DNA of 64,000 bases from Gnetum montanum. Its lineage: Eukaryota > Streptophyta > Gnetopsida > Gnetales > Gnetaceae. The DNA lies in assembly GCA_015680685.1 (NCBI GenBank), contig MNCI01027262.1, forward strand, positions 170,338 through 234,337, written 5' to 3'. Positions 34,021 to 46,725 of the stretch are shown here, piece after piece. The number at the start of each line of letters is the position of its first letter. Position 1 is the first letter of the stretch. The notes beneath the pieces are model-generated. The model did not search any database. It was not told the origin of the DNA and was given only the letters and a program-made list of their open reading frames with translations. The position numbers and the translations under genes are program-made.

Positions 34021-36119
34021 CATCAGCCCATGCAAGCCAATGGAACCAATTCCTCATTGGATGGACAACCATGCTTAATCTTTCAGATCTTCTCTTTTCA
34101 ACTTAGTCCTGTGGGAGATGGCCATCCATGCCAATATATTAAGTGGCTCTGTAGTTATCCTACTTTTTTATTTTACACTTTCTTTGTTTTTATACCATTT
34201 TTGTTTTACACTTTGTTATTCTTTCAAACTTTTTATTTTACAATATCATTAGTATGTTTTATTTTTCTTGATTATTTTTATAATTTCTTATATAATTTAG
34301 TTTATTTTGGTGTGAATTTTTCTTACCTTCTAATAGGAAAGTGATTTATTACCAATAGGACTCAATGATGATTTGACTAGTTACTAATGGTGGTTTGTAC
34401 CTAATGTTTTTGATTACTAATTTCAAGTTTCTATTTTTGAATATGGATGATCGATAACTAAGATGGATTTATTTTTCATGGAATAGGTAGTGAGTCCATG
34501 TCATCCATCCATCCACCAACTCTATTTTTTTCCCGATTTTGGAAATATGAGGTCCCTTTTTAATTAATAAATCTTTAACAAACTTGTAACCTTGGTAGTT
34601 TCCAAACTTGTAAAAGATTTAAAGGTTTAAAAAGGATGTGACTTGAAGGGGATTCTACACTATTTTTGCCTCTCTACTTGCTTGAGTGCATGTGTGTTTT
34701 CATAGATTTCTTACCATTTTGTGTCAACCAACTATTTCTTACATAGTTGAATAAGTCTTTACATGGTACAGTTTCCATCCAAAAAATTCATAAAAACATA
34801 AAATGTTCAAAAAATAAAAAAATGATGATGATGGAAATTCAAGGAATACCCCTTAGACAAAATAAATAGGCTACAACCACTAGTTATGGGACTAGAAAGA
34901 CATGTTACCCATGCCTAAAGGTCCCCTCTAACTAAGGCCCTCTCTCACTTCTTGCTTCTCTTTTCTTCTTAAATAAGGAATGGTGGTTATCCTTGGGAGT
35001 ATTCTTGTATCTTGAGAGGGTATACTAATCCTAAATAGGTGATGTGAAGTTACTTAAAGTGGTTGGTTTTGGTCTCAACTAAGGTTGGACTTTATCAGGT
35101 CATTTAACCATGAAATTCATAAGGGACTTCATGTGACCATAATTGGGACATCCATTCCATTCTTTATCTCATCCATCAATGCTCTTTATAACTCATCTTA
35201 TTACCTATTTTCATGTTTTTGTTTAATGTTATAGTTTTGATGTGTTGAAATTCATAGGTAGATTCTTCAAGTTTCACTCCTTAGCTTTTTGTAACCATTA
35301 ATCAACTATGGGATTCATGAACTCCTTAGTTCAGTTTATGCAAGGGAAAAAAGGGCATAAGCCTAATATGGGAAGGACCCACTTGCATAGCTCTTGGTTA
35401 GGCTAGTTAAGTTCCTTATCCTTAGACATTTTGACAATCAAATATTTTTCATACCCCATCGGTTACATCCAACTATGTGCTCCTTAAGCCATTTCTCCAA
35501 TCATTCTTCATCCTTTGTGAACTCTCAAATCCTCTTCATGTATTTCATTTTATTCTTGGCTTTTTGGACTTAGATTTGACTTCAATTTCATTCAAAGTTT
35601 CCTTCTATTTTTCAAATTTTAAGTTAGTTAATGGTGGTCAATAGCCATGTTGACTAGGCCTAGTCAATGTAGTTGATCATGTCAACTAGGCCCCATCAAT
35701 GAGGCCTAGTCGGTACAAGGGAACAATTCTATAAATAGCTCTCATCACTTAAGAATCTTTTACCATTTTCTTTAAACATAAGAGGATTTTTTGCAATTTT
35801 TTGGAGCCCAAAACCTTTCAAAGGTTGTAGCTTCCAAACCTTTTGTCCAATTCACTTTGTTCTTTAGCCCTACAACTTCCAAAGGTACACTTTACATCGT
35901 GGGGGCCACAAACCTTTAGTTTTTTGAAAAAAAATAGATTTTTTCTAACTTCTCCATGGGTTTAATGAATAAACTAATATTAAATCATCAACCTACAAGA
36001 GTTAAACCCTTCCAACACTCTAGTAACATATTTAATCAAATAATAAAAAATAATATTAAAATAAACAAACAAGCCATTATCACAACTTAGCCAAGTGTAA
36101 CTACCCCAAGAGATATGGT
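34021..36119 (+). other. C UTR-like block between integrase and third ORF
   Basis: Homologous in outline to the 3' UTR of B1, B2, D and E: 'gtgggagatggcc', 'gagtccatgtcatccatcc' and 'gggcataagcctaatatgggaaggaccc'. No long coding apart from a biased 104-residue Phe/Leu-rich frame at 34030. The polypurine motif here is reduced (cctgtgggaga). Confidence 0.65.
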
Positions 36120-36717
36120 ATTCCAAATGTTTCAAAGCTACACATTAAGTGCTAATCCTTAGTCACATTGTGATTATAGATGACACCTAGACTGAAACAC
36201 CTACAGGAATGAGAACCATCTTAACTAAGGGACAAACAACCAAGAGCTAAAAGGGAGCAGTAAGAGTAAGCCCAAGAGCAAGTAGCAAAAACTTATGTAA
36301 CAGAACCTCTTTGGGAAAAGCTTGAAGTAAAATCTATCTAACAAATTCTCAAGGAAGTAGCTATAACAAACCAATCCCCTTGAGATGAGGTGCCAAGACT
36401 TGAGATGACATTAGCTCAAGCCTATCTTAATCAATTAAAGCCTCGTGACATCCAACATTCAATTCTCCAAGAATTAAACTTTGGACCATTCTTAGAACAT
36501 GCTCCACTTCTAGTAGGGAGTGGTACATGGGAGAGACATATCTCTTTTGGAATGGTACAAGCAAGAGCCACTATGATGATCAAGGACATTCAGGTGTCAT
36601 ACTCAGTGGAAATTATTACACAAGCCCTAGGGTTACTTGATATTGGAAAAAATCTAGCAGAAATCTCTACACAAGTATACCTAAAGCTAAAAAAGAAGTG
36701 GACCTAGTGATGCTATG
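36120..36717 (+). pseudogene. C third ORF, N-terminal part
   Basis: The longest clean piece is 36390-36707 (105 residues), with LVGSGTWERHISFGMV and VSYSVEIITQALGLLD. The ORF is interrupted by D at the CTATG target site. After removal of D the frame is kept: codon phase at 36717 continues at 46726 in phase, with two stops just before the join. The downstream half has an L-x-FP-x-LI-x2-LC pattern, so I infer the 'putative plant transposon protein' domain found after pol in plant gypsy elements. Function unknown; a structural or env-like role is speculative. Confidence 0.55.
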
Positions 36718-37563
36718 TGATGAGCTGCGATATCAGGACCATGATATCGGGTATGCAATATTGAGGCCTACCAAGCGATATTGGGTAGCTGATATCAGGG
36801 CCTATCTTGTTGCCTATAAATAAGAGTAGGTGCACTTGAGTTTAGTAGTATTTTGTTGAGATTTTTATTAGTTAGTCTTAGCCCCTTACCCAAGCTCTTG
36901 CCTTTTCTCCCTCTCAGAGTTAGAATTATTTCTGTGTGCCCATACTAGGAGTCTTAAAGTGAATAGATCCTCATTTGAGCATTGTGTACCTGAGCACACC
37001 TTGTGTATGGCAATAAAGATGAACTTTATGATAAACCTTACAACATCCAAAATATATTAATTAATGTTAATTGCAGCTATTTAATTCTTTCCTTAGTTAA
37101 TTAATGTTCTCTTCCACACCCTATAACTCTCATAAGTAAGCACACTCAGTACAATTACTTTAAGCATGTGTGTAACACTTGGTAACCCAGTAATGATTAG
37201 CATTTGGTAATCCCAATGGTGTTGTACTGGTTTAGTATGTGTACGAAAAGTGAGAATGGATGCTTATGTTAGGACTAGTTAAAGCATAGTTGAGTAGTTA
37301 AATGAAACTAGTTACTTAGTTATCTCTCTCTCCTTCCTTTGTAGCACCAGGCCATAAAACATAAAAATATATAAAAATTATATACCTCAAGTTTACTTAA
37401 CCATACAATCATGCCATACAAGTAAGCTTGGGAAGACAACGATTGACTAACCCATCCTTTTTCTACGAAAGCACATAAGCACTTAGTCCTTGTAATTTGA
37501 CTAGATCATGCGTGGACACTTGTATTCATATGGTTGAGTGTAGGGATACATCATCACTCATCA
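36718..37563 (+). repeat. D 5' LTR
   Basis: Starts TGATGAGCTGCGATATC and ends CACTCATCA. U3 carries GATATC/AATATT/GATATT sites at 36729, 36743, 36758, 36777 and 36791 with GATATCRGG context. TATAAATA at 36815-36822. Confidence 0.92.
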
Positions 37564-37564
37564 T

Positions 37565-37582
37565 TGGCATCATTTCCAAGGA
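37565..37582 (+). other. D primer-binding site (tRNA-Asp type)
   Basis: TGGCATCATTTCCAAGGA follows the LTR. It is a transition-decayed tRNA-Asp complement. Confidence 0.78.
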
Positions 37583-37704
37583 CTTTGTTGATTATGCACT
37601 AATTAAAACTTAGGAAATCTTTCTCATCGTTGGAATGAACCCTTCAAGTTGGTTACAAGAAAAAAATAATATTATCTAATACATTACACACTAAATAAAA
37701 AATC

Positions 37705-39650
37705 ATGTCTCCTTCTTCGTACGAAAGTGTTTCATCACCTACGTTTGATACAGAGAACAATCGAAGGTGTAGTACACATGATAATCTGCTAATCCCTCAA
37801 TAGTTTTGTGTGGTATATGCTCATCCCAATGAGTATATACCAAACTTTACCTTTATCCTCCACTAGGATGAACAACTATATTAGCATGATTTGGAAGGTA
37901 AGATAGTGTTACCTCTCGATCACTCTATTCCAGGCATGTTGCTTCATGATCTCACATGAATTGGTATGCAGCACTTACAAGCAAAGTACGTTGTGCATGA
38001 TCATGACTCGAGAGACTATCGACCCACGGAGGCACAACGTCAAAGGGATTTAGAAAAGGAAAGACATCATGAATCCATGAAGGGAAAGTTTTCTCAGAAT
38101 GTCTCATATGTCATAGGTGAAAATGAGACTAGTGAACCTACCTTAGGCAATTGCCCACATAATGATGTTTCTATCATTGACTTTGATCAAGGGGTTGTGT
38201 ATCAAAATCTTCACTCAACTATCCATAACCTAGATTCTGGTACCAACAGACACAAAGGATCTAAAAAAGGAACACGAGCACATGACAAAGATGGGCATTT
38301 CGATCGGTACCATGATCGAGGGCATGAACACCGAAGAGAAGGAAGCAAGCACCATCATGGTGATGGTCCTCCTTCTTCACCTTCATCATCTTCTTCACCC
38401 TCCCCTTCAGGATCTAGACACAGTCATAGAGGAAACGATCATGAGGATAAGGGTAGGAAAAATGGGAGTCATAGAAAAAATAGTCAAGAAAGGGGATGAG
38501 GACACTCTAGAGAATCATAGCATGGAAGAAGGGAGAGTAGGAAACAACATAGGCATCATAGACACCATAGATACAATGATCACGATGAACCCCTACTCAC
38601 TACTCAAAGTATGCTAGAGATAACTGAGGTTGTTAGAATCCTAACAAAGCACCAAAAGATAGTAGGATCAAGAAATTAGACATGAAAAACATCCCACGAT
38701 TTGAAGGGGGATACAATGCTGATCCTAAAAATCATCTACAAGCATTCCATGATGCATATTCCTTACAAAACATAGAAAATGAATGACAAAAACTAAAGTT
38801 GTTCCTACCAACACTAGTCAAAGAAGTGGAGAGATGGTACTAGTTCTTAGAACCAAAATCCATTCATAGGTGCAGTACCATGTTAGAATTATTCAACAAT
38901 AAGTACCAAACATACTCCTGAGTGTCCAACCTATGAAAGAAAATCCAAGGATGGAAACAAGGATGGCATGAACTCTTGTATGCTACCATGGGCTAATATT
39001 ATGCATTGTTGCATCATTTTCCTGGCCATGGTTATTTGTAGAGGGATCAATGACACCATCTCATAAATGGGCTTAGGCACAAAACATGAAAAACCCTTGG
39101 GACATATGCCCAAGGAAGGCTATATAAGCTTATGATCCATCAAGTACAAAGATTATTGGAGCAAGTTGCTAAAGAGGAAGGTGAGCTAAGAAAAAGAGAG
39201 AGTGTGGAGGAATATAACAAAGATCCTTTCCTTTGGAAGAAGGGAGTAAGATTTTGTAAGGATGAAAAAGAGTCACCACTCGAAGAGATGGTGAATAGGG
39301 AAACTTTACCTATTCAAAAGTTGGCATTGAAAGTATCATCAAAGGTAGAGCAAATGTGGGACTCCCTAGATAATAGATTTCAAGCCATTCTTAAAATAGT
39401 AGAGGAGTCTAAAGAGCAAGGTAGTGAACAGGAAAAGAGAAAAAAGAGAAAAGTGAAATATGCATGCAACAAGGGTAAGGGAAAAGTTGCCATCATAGAA
39501 GAGGTTGTGGATTTGGATATAGACAATAATAGTAGATGTGAGATATGCCAATACAACCATCATAAGGGATGTTGCCCTATCATCTCACATCTACAGGAGT
39601 CTGGGGTGAATGCACTCAACTCACAATTGAACAAAAGGCAAACGCCGTAA
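37705..39650 (+). pseudogene. D gag with zinc knuckle
   Basis: Opens MSPSSYESVSSPTFDTEN at 37705. A clean 177-residue frame at 37966-38499 covers the N-terminal part and the charged His/Asp/Ser linker. The capsid core at 38690-39120 is frameshifted (GGYNADPKNHLQAFHD, LELFNNKYQTYS). The C-terminal frame 39132-39650 has RLLEQVAKEEGELRKRESVEE and the knuckle CEICQYNHHKGCC at 39537-39575 (C-x2-C-x3-H-x4-C), with all ligands kept. Confidence 0.87.
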
Positions 39651-40231
39651 AGGTTACCTTATCCCCAAGGTAACCCAAGATAGTTCCACCAACCCTTGAT
39701 GTATTATCCAAATGGAACTTCACCACAACCAACTTAGTAGTATCAAAAGTGGAAAAACCCACAATCATGAGGAATGCCACCACCATGGCAACAGTATCCG
39801 TACCATTAACCTAACTCGTATGGATATTACGTGTAGTAGCCAATCTTTCCACATGACTCTACTAGTTACATCACCCCTCAACCTCACTACCAAATACATG
39901 AGTATTATAGGACTCCTCCTAGGGGTGATGTTCACCAACATACCATCCTTCTCATCTAGCTCCATCTCTTCCACCCTTAACTCCACTACCACTTGCTCCA
40001 GTCATGAAGGATGAGCTCCCTACCCAGCCATAGCAACACAATTCTGCAAGGATTTTTAATTCTCACCCTACAATTGGCCCAAACAATCACACAAAGAAGA
40101 GACCTTTCTATAGTACCAATAGTCCAACCAAGTCCTTATAGTCACAATTGGCTAATTCTTCAAACAGCTCATCACCAATCAAAACTTTAGAACTCCCTTC
40201 AACCCAAAGGACACACTCAACACATACGATC

Positions 40232-40743
40232 ATGTTAACTCATGCTGTCATCAATTGCATAAAAGTTGACCATCTTCCTAGAAAATTCTTTGATCATGGA
40301 GTCCTCTTATATATCTACAGATCACTGGGAACAAACCATGCAAAGCTCTTTTGGATTCAAGTTCTGATGTCAACTTAATCTCTCAAGAAATGTACAAAGC
40401 TTGAAACCTACCTCCATTAAAAAAGAGTAACATTTGTTTATTGTTGGCTGACCAGTCCATCACTATCCCATTAGGACTAGTGGAGGACATTTTCACCACC
40501 ATTTGTGGATGGTCGTATCCAACTAACTTCCTAGTGATTCAAGTGAATAATGGTAAGGGGGACTTTCCAATCATAATGGGAAGAGCATGGCTAAGCATAG
40601 TTGAAGTGTGCCTAGGAATCCATGATCATTCCCTAGAAATATTAAAGAAAAATACATTTGGAAAGATTAAGAAGAAGAAAGTTTCATGTATCGCATATAA
40701 TGACATAGGGTGTAATTGCGTGCAAAAGTCATGGTTTAACATT
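40232..40743 (+). pseudogene. D aspartic protease
   Basis: MLTHAVINCIKVDHLPRKFF, then in a shifted frame LLDSSSDVNLISQEMYKA (DSG reads DSS). The clean frame 40441-40743 has LVEDIFTTICGWSYPTNFLVI and FPIIMGRAWLSIVEVCLGI. Same domain architecture as B1 and E. Confidence 0.83.
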
Positions 40744-41038
40744 TAACATTTCCTGCATGCAATCAATGTGCACAAGTGACTAATATATAAAGATTCCTAT
40801 ATGCATTAGCCACAAGACAAGAAGGCACCTAATGGCTAATAGCTAATCAAGAGGGTAGTTCAACTATATGCATGGAACTAACTGAGGATTTGACTTGTGC
40901 TTACATTGATAGCATAGATACATTAGAGCAAGTCCATCACCAACTTCCAAGTCTTAACATTAAAAATATCAACTAGGAAAAGTTGGAAATCTCTAATAAG
41001 TTGAAGTAGGAGCCCCTTGAGTTAAAACCATTACCCAT

Positions 41039-42060
41039 AGGTATGGAATACATGTTTCTCAAGAATGGAAAATTGATAATTATTAATGCTAAGCTTGCTC
41101 CTCAACAAAAAAGAGAGACTGCTGAAGGTAATAAATAAATGGTCAAAAGCCTTTACTTGGTCATATCTTGAATTAATAGGAATAGATCCTAAGATATGCC
41201 AACATAGAATTTACACCAACCCCTCCATAAAGCCTCAAAGACAACCACAGAGATGACTTAACACAAAGCTTAAGCAAGTGGTTAAGGAAGAAATCAAACA
41301 GCTTTTAAAAGTTGGGTTCACATACCCCATTGCTAATAGTGAATAGGTTAGTCCCTTAGTTATTGTGCTCAAAAAGGGGGGTTAAATGGAGGGTGTGCAT
41401 AGATTTTAGGCTACTAAATATGGCAACATTCAAGGACCACTTTCCATTACCATTCGTTGACCAAGTCTTAGACACCATTGCAAGGCATCGCTACTATAGG
41501 TTTCTAGATGGGTACAATGGGTACAACCAAATACATATAGCCCTAGAAGACCAAGCCAAGACTATATTCACTAGTCCTTGGGGAACATTTGCATACAAAC
41601 AAATGTTGTTTGACTTGTGCAATGCCTCTACAACATTTCAACGATTAGTTCTAAGCATATTTTAGCACCAAATAGGAAATGGTGTGGAAGTCTTCATGGA
41701 TGACTTCTCCACTTATGGAGCGAACTTTGATCAAGACTTGGACTAGTTAGAGTAAGTACCAAAGTGGTGTGTAGAAACAAACTTAAGGCTCAATTGGAAA
41801 AAAAGCCATTTAATGATCTAAGAAGGTATTGTATTAGGGCATAAGATTTTACAAACAAGGATAGAGGTAGATCATGAAAAGATTAAAATCATCCAAGGAA
41901 TCACTCAGCAACTTGAAACTGTAAAAGATATCTAGTCATTCCTTGGACACACTAGCTACTATAGATGATTTATTGAGAACTTTTCAAAGATTACAAACTA
42001 TTGGTTGAATTAACAAAAAAGGATGTACCTTTCGAATGGACCAGGGAATGCAAACTAGCT
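41039..42060 (+). pseudogene. D reverse transcriptase
   Basis: FTWSYLELIGIDPKICQHRI, WRVCIDFRLLNMATFKDHFPLP (clean frame 41363-41665), YYRFLDGYNGYNQIHIA, FDLCNASTTFQRLVLSIF, catalytic F-M-D-D at 41693-41704, and SFLGHTSYY. It retains the complete motif set. A one-base insertion near 41380 shifts the frame at KKGG. Confidence 0.88.
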
Positions 42061-42492
42061 TTCCAAACTTTAAACTAGAAGCTCATAGAAACACCCATTC
42101 TATAAGCTCCTGACTGGTTCAAACCATTCCACATAATAATCGATGTGTGAAACTATGCTTTAGGATCCATACTTACACAATTAGATGATCAAAAACATCC
42201 TTATTACATCCACTTTGCAAGTAGGAGTATTGCTAGTGCACAACTTAACTACACCACAACAGAGAAAGAATTAATGGTTGTAGTGCTTGCATTAGAAAAA
42301 TTTAGGCACTATGTCTTGGGCTATAAGGTATTTGTGCATATGCAACATAGTGTAATAAGGTTCCTAATGAATAAACCAATGGTGAGCCCTTGCATTATAC
42401 GATGGTTCATAATCTTACAAGAGTTTAATCTTACAATGATTGATCATAAAGGCACAGAGAACATAGTTGTTGATTATTTATCTCGGTTGTGA
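42061..42492 (+). pseudogene. D RNase H
   Basis: YALGSILTQLDDQKHPYYIHFA, TTEKELMVVVLALEKFRHYVLGYKVFVHMQHSVIRFLMNK, and the end IVVDYLSRL. The Asp of the 'DHS' motif is now Gln (MQHS). Confidence 0.85.
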
Positions 42493-42699
42493 TGGGACAA
42501 CAAAGAGGATGAATATCCACTCTCTAATCATTTCCCTAATGAACTCCTCTTTGCAGGTATAGTAACTAATTAATTAACCATGGAGAAAAACTGGTATAGT
42601 AGTATTCTCACCTATCTACTTACACAAAAAACACCACAAGGGTTAGAAATTAAAAAGAAAGAATAGTTTCTTCACCAAGCCAAGTATTTTATGGAGATC

Positions 42700-43877
42700 A
42701 ATGGGAAACTTTATAAAGTATGTCCCAATGGCTTGGTCCAATGGTATGTTTCTGAGGTGGATCAATTATGAGTTCTCCAAGATGCTCATGAGGGTCCTTG
42801 TGGGGGTCATTACACTAGGAGATGAATAGCCATTAAAATCTTGCCTGCAGGATATTATTGGCCTACATTGTTCCAGGATGCCCATCATTTTATCCAATCT
42901 TGTGAGCTATGTCAATGTGATGGGGGAATGACTACTAGAATGGAGGGTCTGCAACAATGGATTCAACCTTTAGAATGCTTCGATATTTGGGGAATTGATT
43001 TTATGGGGCCTATTACACCAATGTCCAATGGAAAAGCCTACATCATTGTTGTCATTGACTACTTCACAAAATGGGTAGAAGTAGCTACCATTAAGGATTG
43101 TACATCATCTATAGCTGCATGATTTGTTCAACAACAATTTATAAATAGATTTGGCATGTTGTGTGCACTTATTTCAAACAATGGTACATACTTCATAGGT
43201 GAAACTTTTCAGAAATTAATGCAGTGCTTAAGGGTTGAGCACAAACTGACTACACTATAGCACCCTCAAGCAAATGGTCAAGCTAAGGTTACCAATAGTG
43301 AAATTACAAAGATATTAACAAGAAATGTTAGCAAGTATAGGAGAGATTGGAGCACCAAACTAAACGATGCTCTTTGCACATACTACTCCACATGGAAACT
43401 CCTTATAGGCTACTCTCCCTATGAGTTAGTGTACAGTAAACTTCCAATGCTCCCTATTCAAGTAGAACTTCATACACTATCCACAACATGTGATCTTAAC
43501 GTTGACCTTGATCTAGCACAAAAAGAATAGCTAATGAATCTTAACTTACTAGATGAGAATCAACTAGTCACCCTATCATCTAATGAATTGCAAAAATATT
43601 TTAATAAATAATGTCATGACATAAGGATTAGGAAAGTTAAATATCAACCAGGAGAATCCCACACATGTGCCACAACGAACTAAATTTCAAATGTTGTGGG
43701 AAGGACCTTATATCATTCATGCAACTTTTTCTTTAGGGGCCATGATGATTTACAAACCTGAGAGCCCAGACAAGAAACTATTGATCAATGTCCAACAAAC
43801 CAAACCCTTCCATGAACCTAGGATAGCCAATACCAATGCTAGCTCTGTTGGTAGACAACCTTGCTCCCTATTTTAGA
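42700..43877 (+). pseudogene. D integrase
   Basis: HEGPCGGHYTRR near 42787 and CELCQCDGGM at 42901 give an intact HHCC set. WGIDFMGPITPMSNGKAYIIVVIDYFTKWVEVA holds the first catalytic Asp. The second site reads LISNNGTYFIGETF near 43170, Asn for Asp. HPQANGQAKVTN near 43261 has Lys for the catalytic Glu. The C-terminus FQMLWEGPYIIHATFSLGAMMIYK is clean (43667-43876). Catalytically dead as read. Confidence 0.87.
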
Positions 43878-45865
43878 TTGCCTCCTACCATCTCAATCAT
43901 GGGGGAGATGCCACCAATGCTAACTATTCAAAGCCTTCAATTCCTTTTGCATTTTTGTTTCACACATTTTTTCATATTTACTTATTTTTTGTTTTACACC
44001 ATAATTACCATTTTTAATATTTCTTTGTTTGACTTACTTTCATTCATCATATAATAAGTGCTCATGATGGTGGATTGTACTATAATAATGTTGATTGCTA
44101 ATGTTTGATTTTTACCTTTGATTTTCAATGTTGATATTAAGATATGGTTCTTTTGATAAAATAGGCAATGAGTCCATATTGCCCATTCATCCATTCAAAT
44201 TTGAGGTCTCCCTTGGTTTTTGAACTGTACTATCTTTTTTTCTAAGTAAACTTATTAATGAATTGGTGGCTTGCTATTCTTCAAACCAAGGAAGGACTCA
44301 ATGGTTGAAAAGGATGTGACTTCAAGGGGATTCGATGCATATGTGTTGGCTATTCTCTTGGGTACTTGGATGTTTTTCATTGGTTTTCTGCCATTCTGCC
44401 ATTGATCAAATATCAGGAAGCTAAGTGACTAAAAATAAGTCTTTGCATGGTGTGGTTCTCAAGCAATAACACAAAGAAAAACCTGGTGAGAATTTAAAGC
44501 ATACCCCTTAAACATAATAAAGAAATATGGGCTACAAGCACTAGTTATGGAACTAGAAAGACATGTTGCCCATGCCTGAAGGTTCCCTCTAACTAAGGCC
44601 CTTTCTTTCTTCCTACTTCTCTATCTTTCTCTCCTTGGAATGGTGATGACTCTTTAGGGAACCATTCTTGTTGCTTCAAGAGGATGGATTGGTCAAGTGT
44701 ATTAATGCAAGGTCATTGAATGTGGTTGGTTTGAGTCCAACTTTGGAATGAGTTCTACTCAGTCACCTTAACCATAAAATACACAAGGGACTTTACACAA
44801 CCTTGCTCTTGGGATTCCATTCTATTTTCTACTCTCCATCTTTCTTCCCATTTCCCACCTCATTGTCGATTTTATTATTAGTTTATATTTTTATTAATAC
44901 ATTTTTTCCTTGGTAAATTTTTGTGGGTAAGTCTTTAACCATTGTTTCCATATGTCATCCTAAGAGCCTATAGACTCTTTGATTTGAGGGTTTGTCAGGG
45001 CATAAAAGGCATGAGCCTGCTTTGGGAANCTCATCCTGAGAGCCTATAGACTCTTTGATTTGAGGGTTTGTCAAGGCATAAAAGGCATGAGCCTGCTTTG
45101 GGAAGGACCCACTAACATTCCTTTATGGTGCAATTGTTAAATTTTTTTCCTTAAATATTTCTTACAATTAGCAATCTCTCATGTCATCCCCATCCATGAC
45201 ATCCATTTTATTGGTGTAGCCATTGTTATTTTTCCCATCTTTCTTGTTCCTTCTATTTTTTTCATCTTATTACTACTGGAGCTTCGCTCTTAGCCATGGG
45301 GGCCTTGTCACAAATTTTTCCATTCTACTATTTGTTTCACCCTTACACCTCAAGTAGTCACCAGTAATAAACCTCTAACCCAGTTTCAACCATAACCACA
45401 ACTTAGCCAATGCGCTCTATATTGAGGCAAGGTATCAACTACATTGTGGGTTACCTATCCTTGCTTATTCAGGACTGTGTTGTGTGTGTAGATGGAAATT
45501 ACATGAACAATACACTAGGATAATAGAAAGCACTCAGGATGGATTGGAGATGGAGTGTTTACATAGAGAACAAGTTTGGTCGCATGGCTATGGATAGACA
45601 ATGGAAGGCGCAATCATGACATCAATAGCAACGTGCCTCATTTTCTTTTTTCTTCTCTCTCTTCAAGCTATCAAACAAGGGTCTAGATGTCATCTATGTA
45701 TAGTATTCACCAAAAAGAGCATGAACATCAATGTTGTAATATGTTTGTCAATCCGTTCACTGGGCACTTTGAGTTTGTTATTCCCTATCATTGTCAGTTC
45801 TCATTCAATCAATAATCCCATACCTTCTCAATATTTTGTACGGAACTCAAGGATGAGTTTTCATT
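43878..45865 (+). other. D 3' UTR
   Basis: Aligned with B1, B2 and E. Polypurine-like CAATCATGGGGGA at 43894 and TTAGCCATGGGGG at 45290. A 93-residue frame at 45601 partly overlaps the decayed small-ORF position but does not keep the ERRN motif cleanly. The 74-bp duplication around the N at 45029 lies here. Confidence 0.7.
44955..45104. repeat. 74-bp direct duplication flanking an N
   Basis: 44955-45028 and 45031-45104 match except at two bases and are separated by 'Nc'. The related elements have a single copy. It is either a true duplication or two overlapping contig ends joined with an N. Confidence 0.9.
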
Positions 45866-45879
45866 TAGTTGTGGGGGTA
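45866..45879 (+). other. D polypurine tract
   Basis: TTAGTTGTGGGGGTA-type tract directly before the 3' LTR. Confidence 0.82.
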
Positions 45880-46725
45880 TGATGAGCTACAATATCAAGT
45901 ATGCAATATCAAGTACATGATATGGGACCCTACCAAGTGATATCGGGCATCCGATATTGGGGCTTGTCTTGTTACCTATAAATAAGACTGGGTGCACTTG
46001 AGTTTAGTAGTTTTTTGTTGAGTTTTTTATTAATTAGTCTTAGCCCCTTACCCAAACTCTTACCTTTTCTCCCTCTCAGAGTTAGAATTATTTTTGCATG
46101 CCTATAGTAGGAGTCATAAAGTGAATGGATCCTCATTCAAGCATTGTGTACCTAAGCACATCTTGTGTATAGCAATAAAGATGAACTTTGTAATAAACCT
46201 TGCAACATCCAAAATAGATTAATTAATGTTAATTATAGTTATTTAATGCTTTTCATAGTTAATTAATGTTCTCTCCCTCATCCTATAATTCTCATAAGTA
46301 AGCACACTCAGTATGATTACTTCAAGCATGTGTGTAATGCTTGGTAACCCAGTAATGATTAGTGTTTCGTAATCCCAATGGTGTTACACTAGTTCAGGAT
46401 GTGTACAAAAAGTGAGAATAGATTCTAGTGTTAGGACTAGTTAAAGCATAGTTGAGTAGTTAAATTAAATTAGTTACTTAGTTATCTCTCTCTTCTCCCT
46501 TTGTAGCACTAGGCCATAAAAAATAAAAATATATAAAAATTATATACCTCAAGTTTAATTAACCATACAATCATGTTATACAAGTAAGCTTGGGAAGACA
46601 ACGATTGACTAACTCGCCCTTATTCCAAAAAAGTGCATAAGCACTTAGTCCTTGGAATTCAACCAGATCATGCATGGATGCTTGTATTCATATGGTTGAG
46701 TATAGGGATACCTCGTTACTCATCA
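45880..46725 (+). repeat. D 3' LTR
   Basis: Starts TGATGAGCTACAATATC and ends TTACTCATCA. TATAAATA at 45977-45984. Same length as the 5' LTR. TSD CTATG follows. Confidence 0.92.

Larger units (their letters stand above)
36718..46725 (+). mobile_element. Element D: most complete Athila-like LTR retrotransposon, inserted in C
   Basis: 10,008 bp. Both LTRs are 846 bp (36718-37563 and 45880-46725), with perfect TSD CTATG at 36713-36717 and 46726-46730. Contains gag, zinc knuckle, protease, RT, RNase H and integrase, each with some stops or frameshifts. An N at 45029 with a 74-bp duplication marks a possible assembly fault in its 3' UTR. It is the best model here of the autonomous partner for B1 and E. 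Confidence 0.93.

Noticed and set aside
34030..34344. 104-residue Phe/Leu-rich frame in element C
   Set aside because: Corresponds to the T-rich 3' UTR block where B1 has its minisatellite; not conserved as coding in B2 or D.
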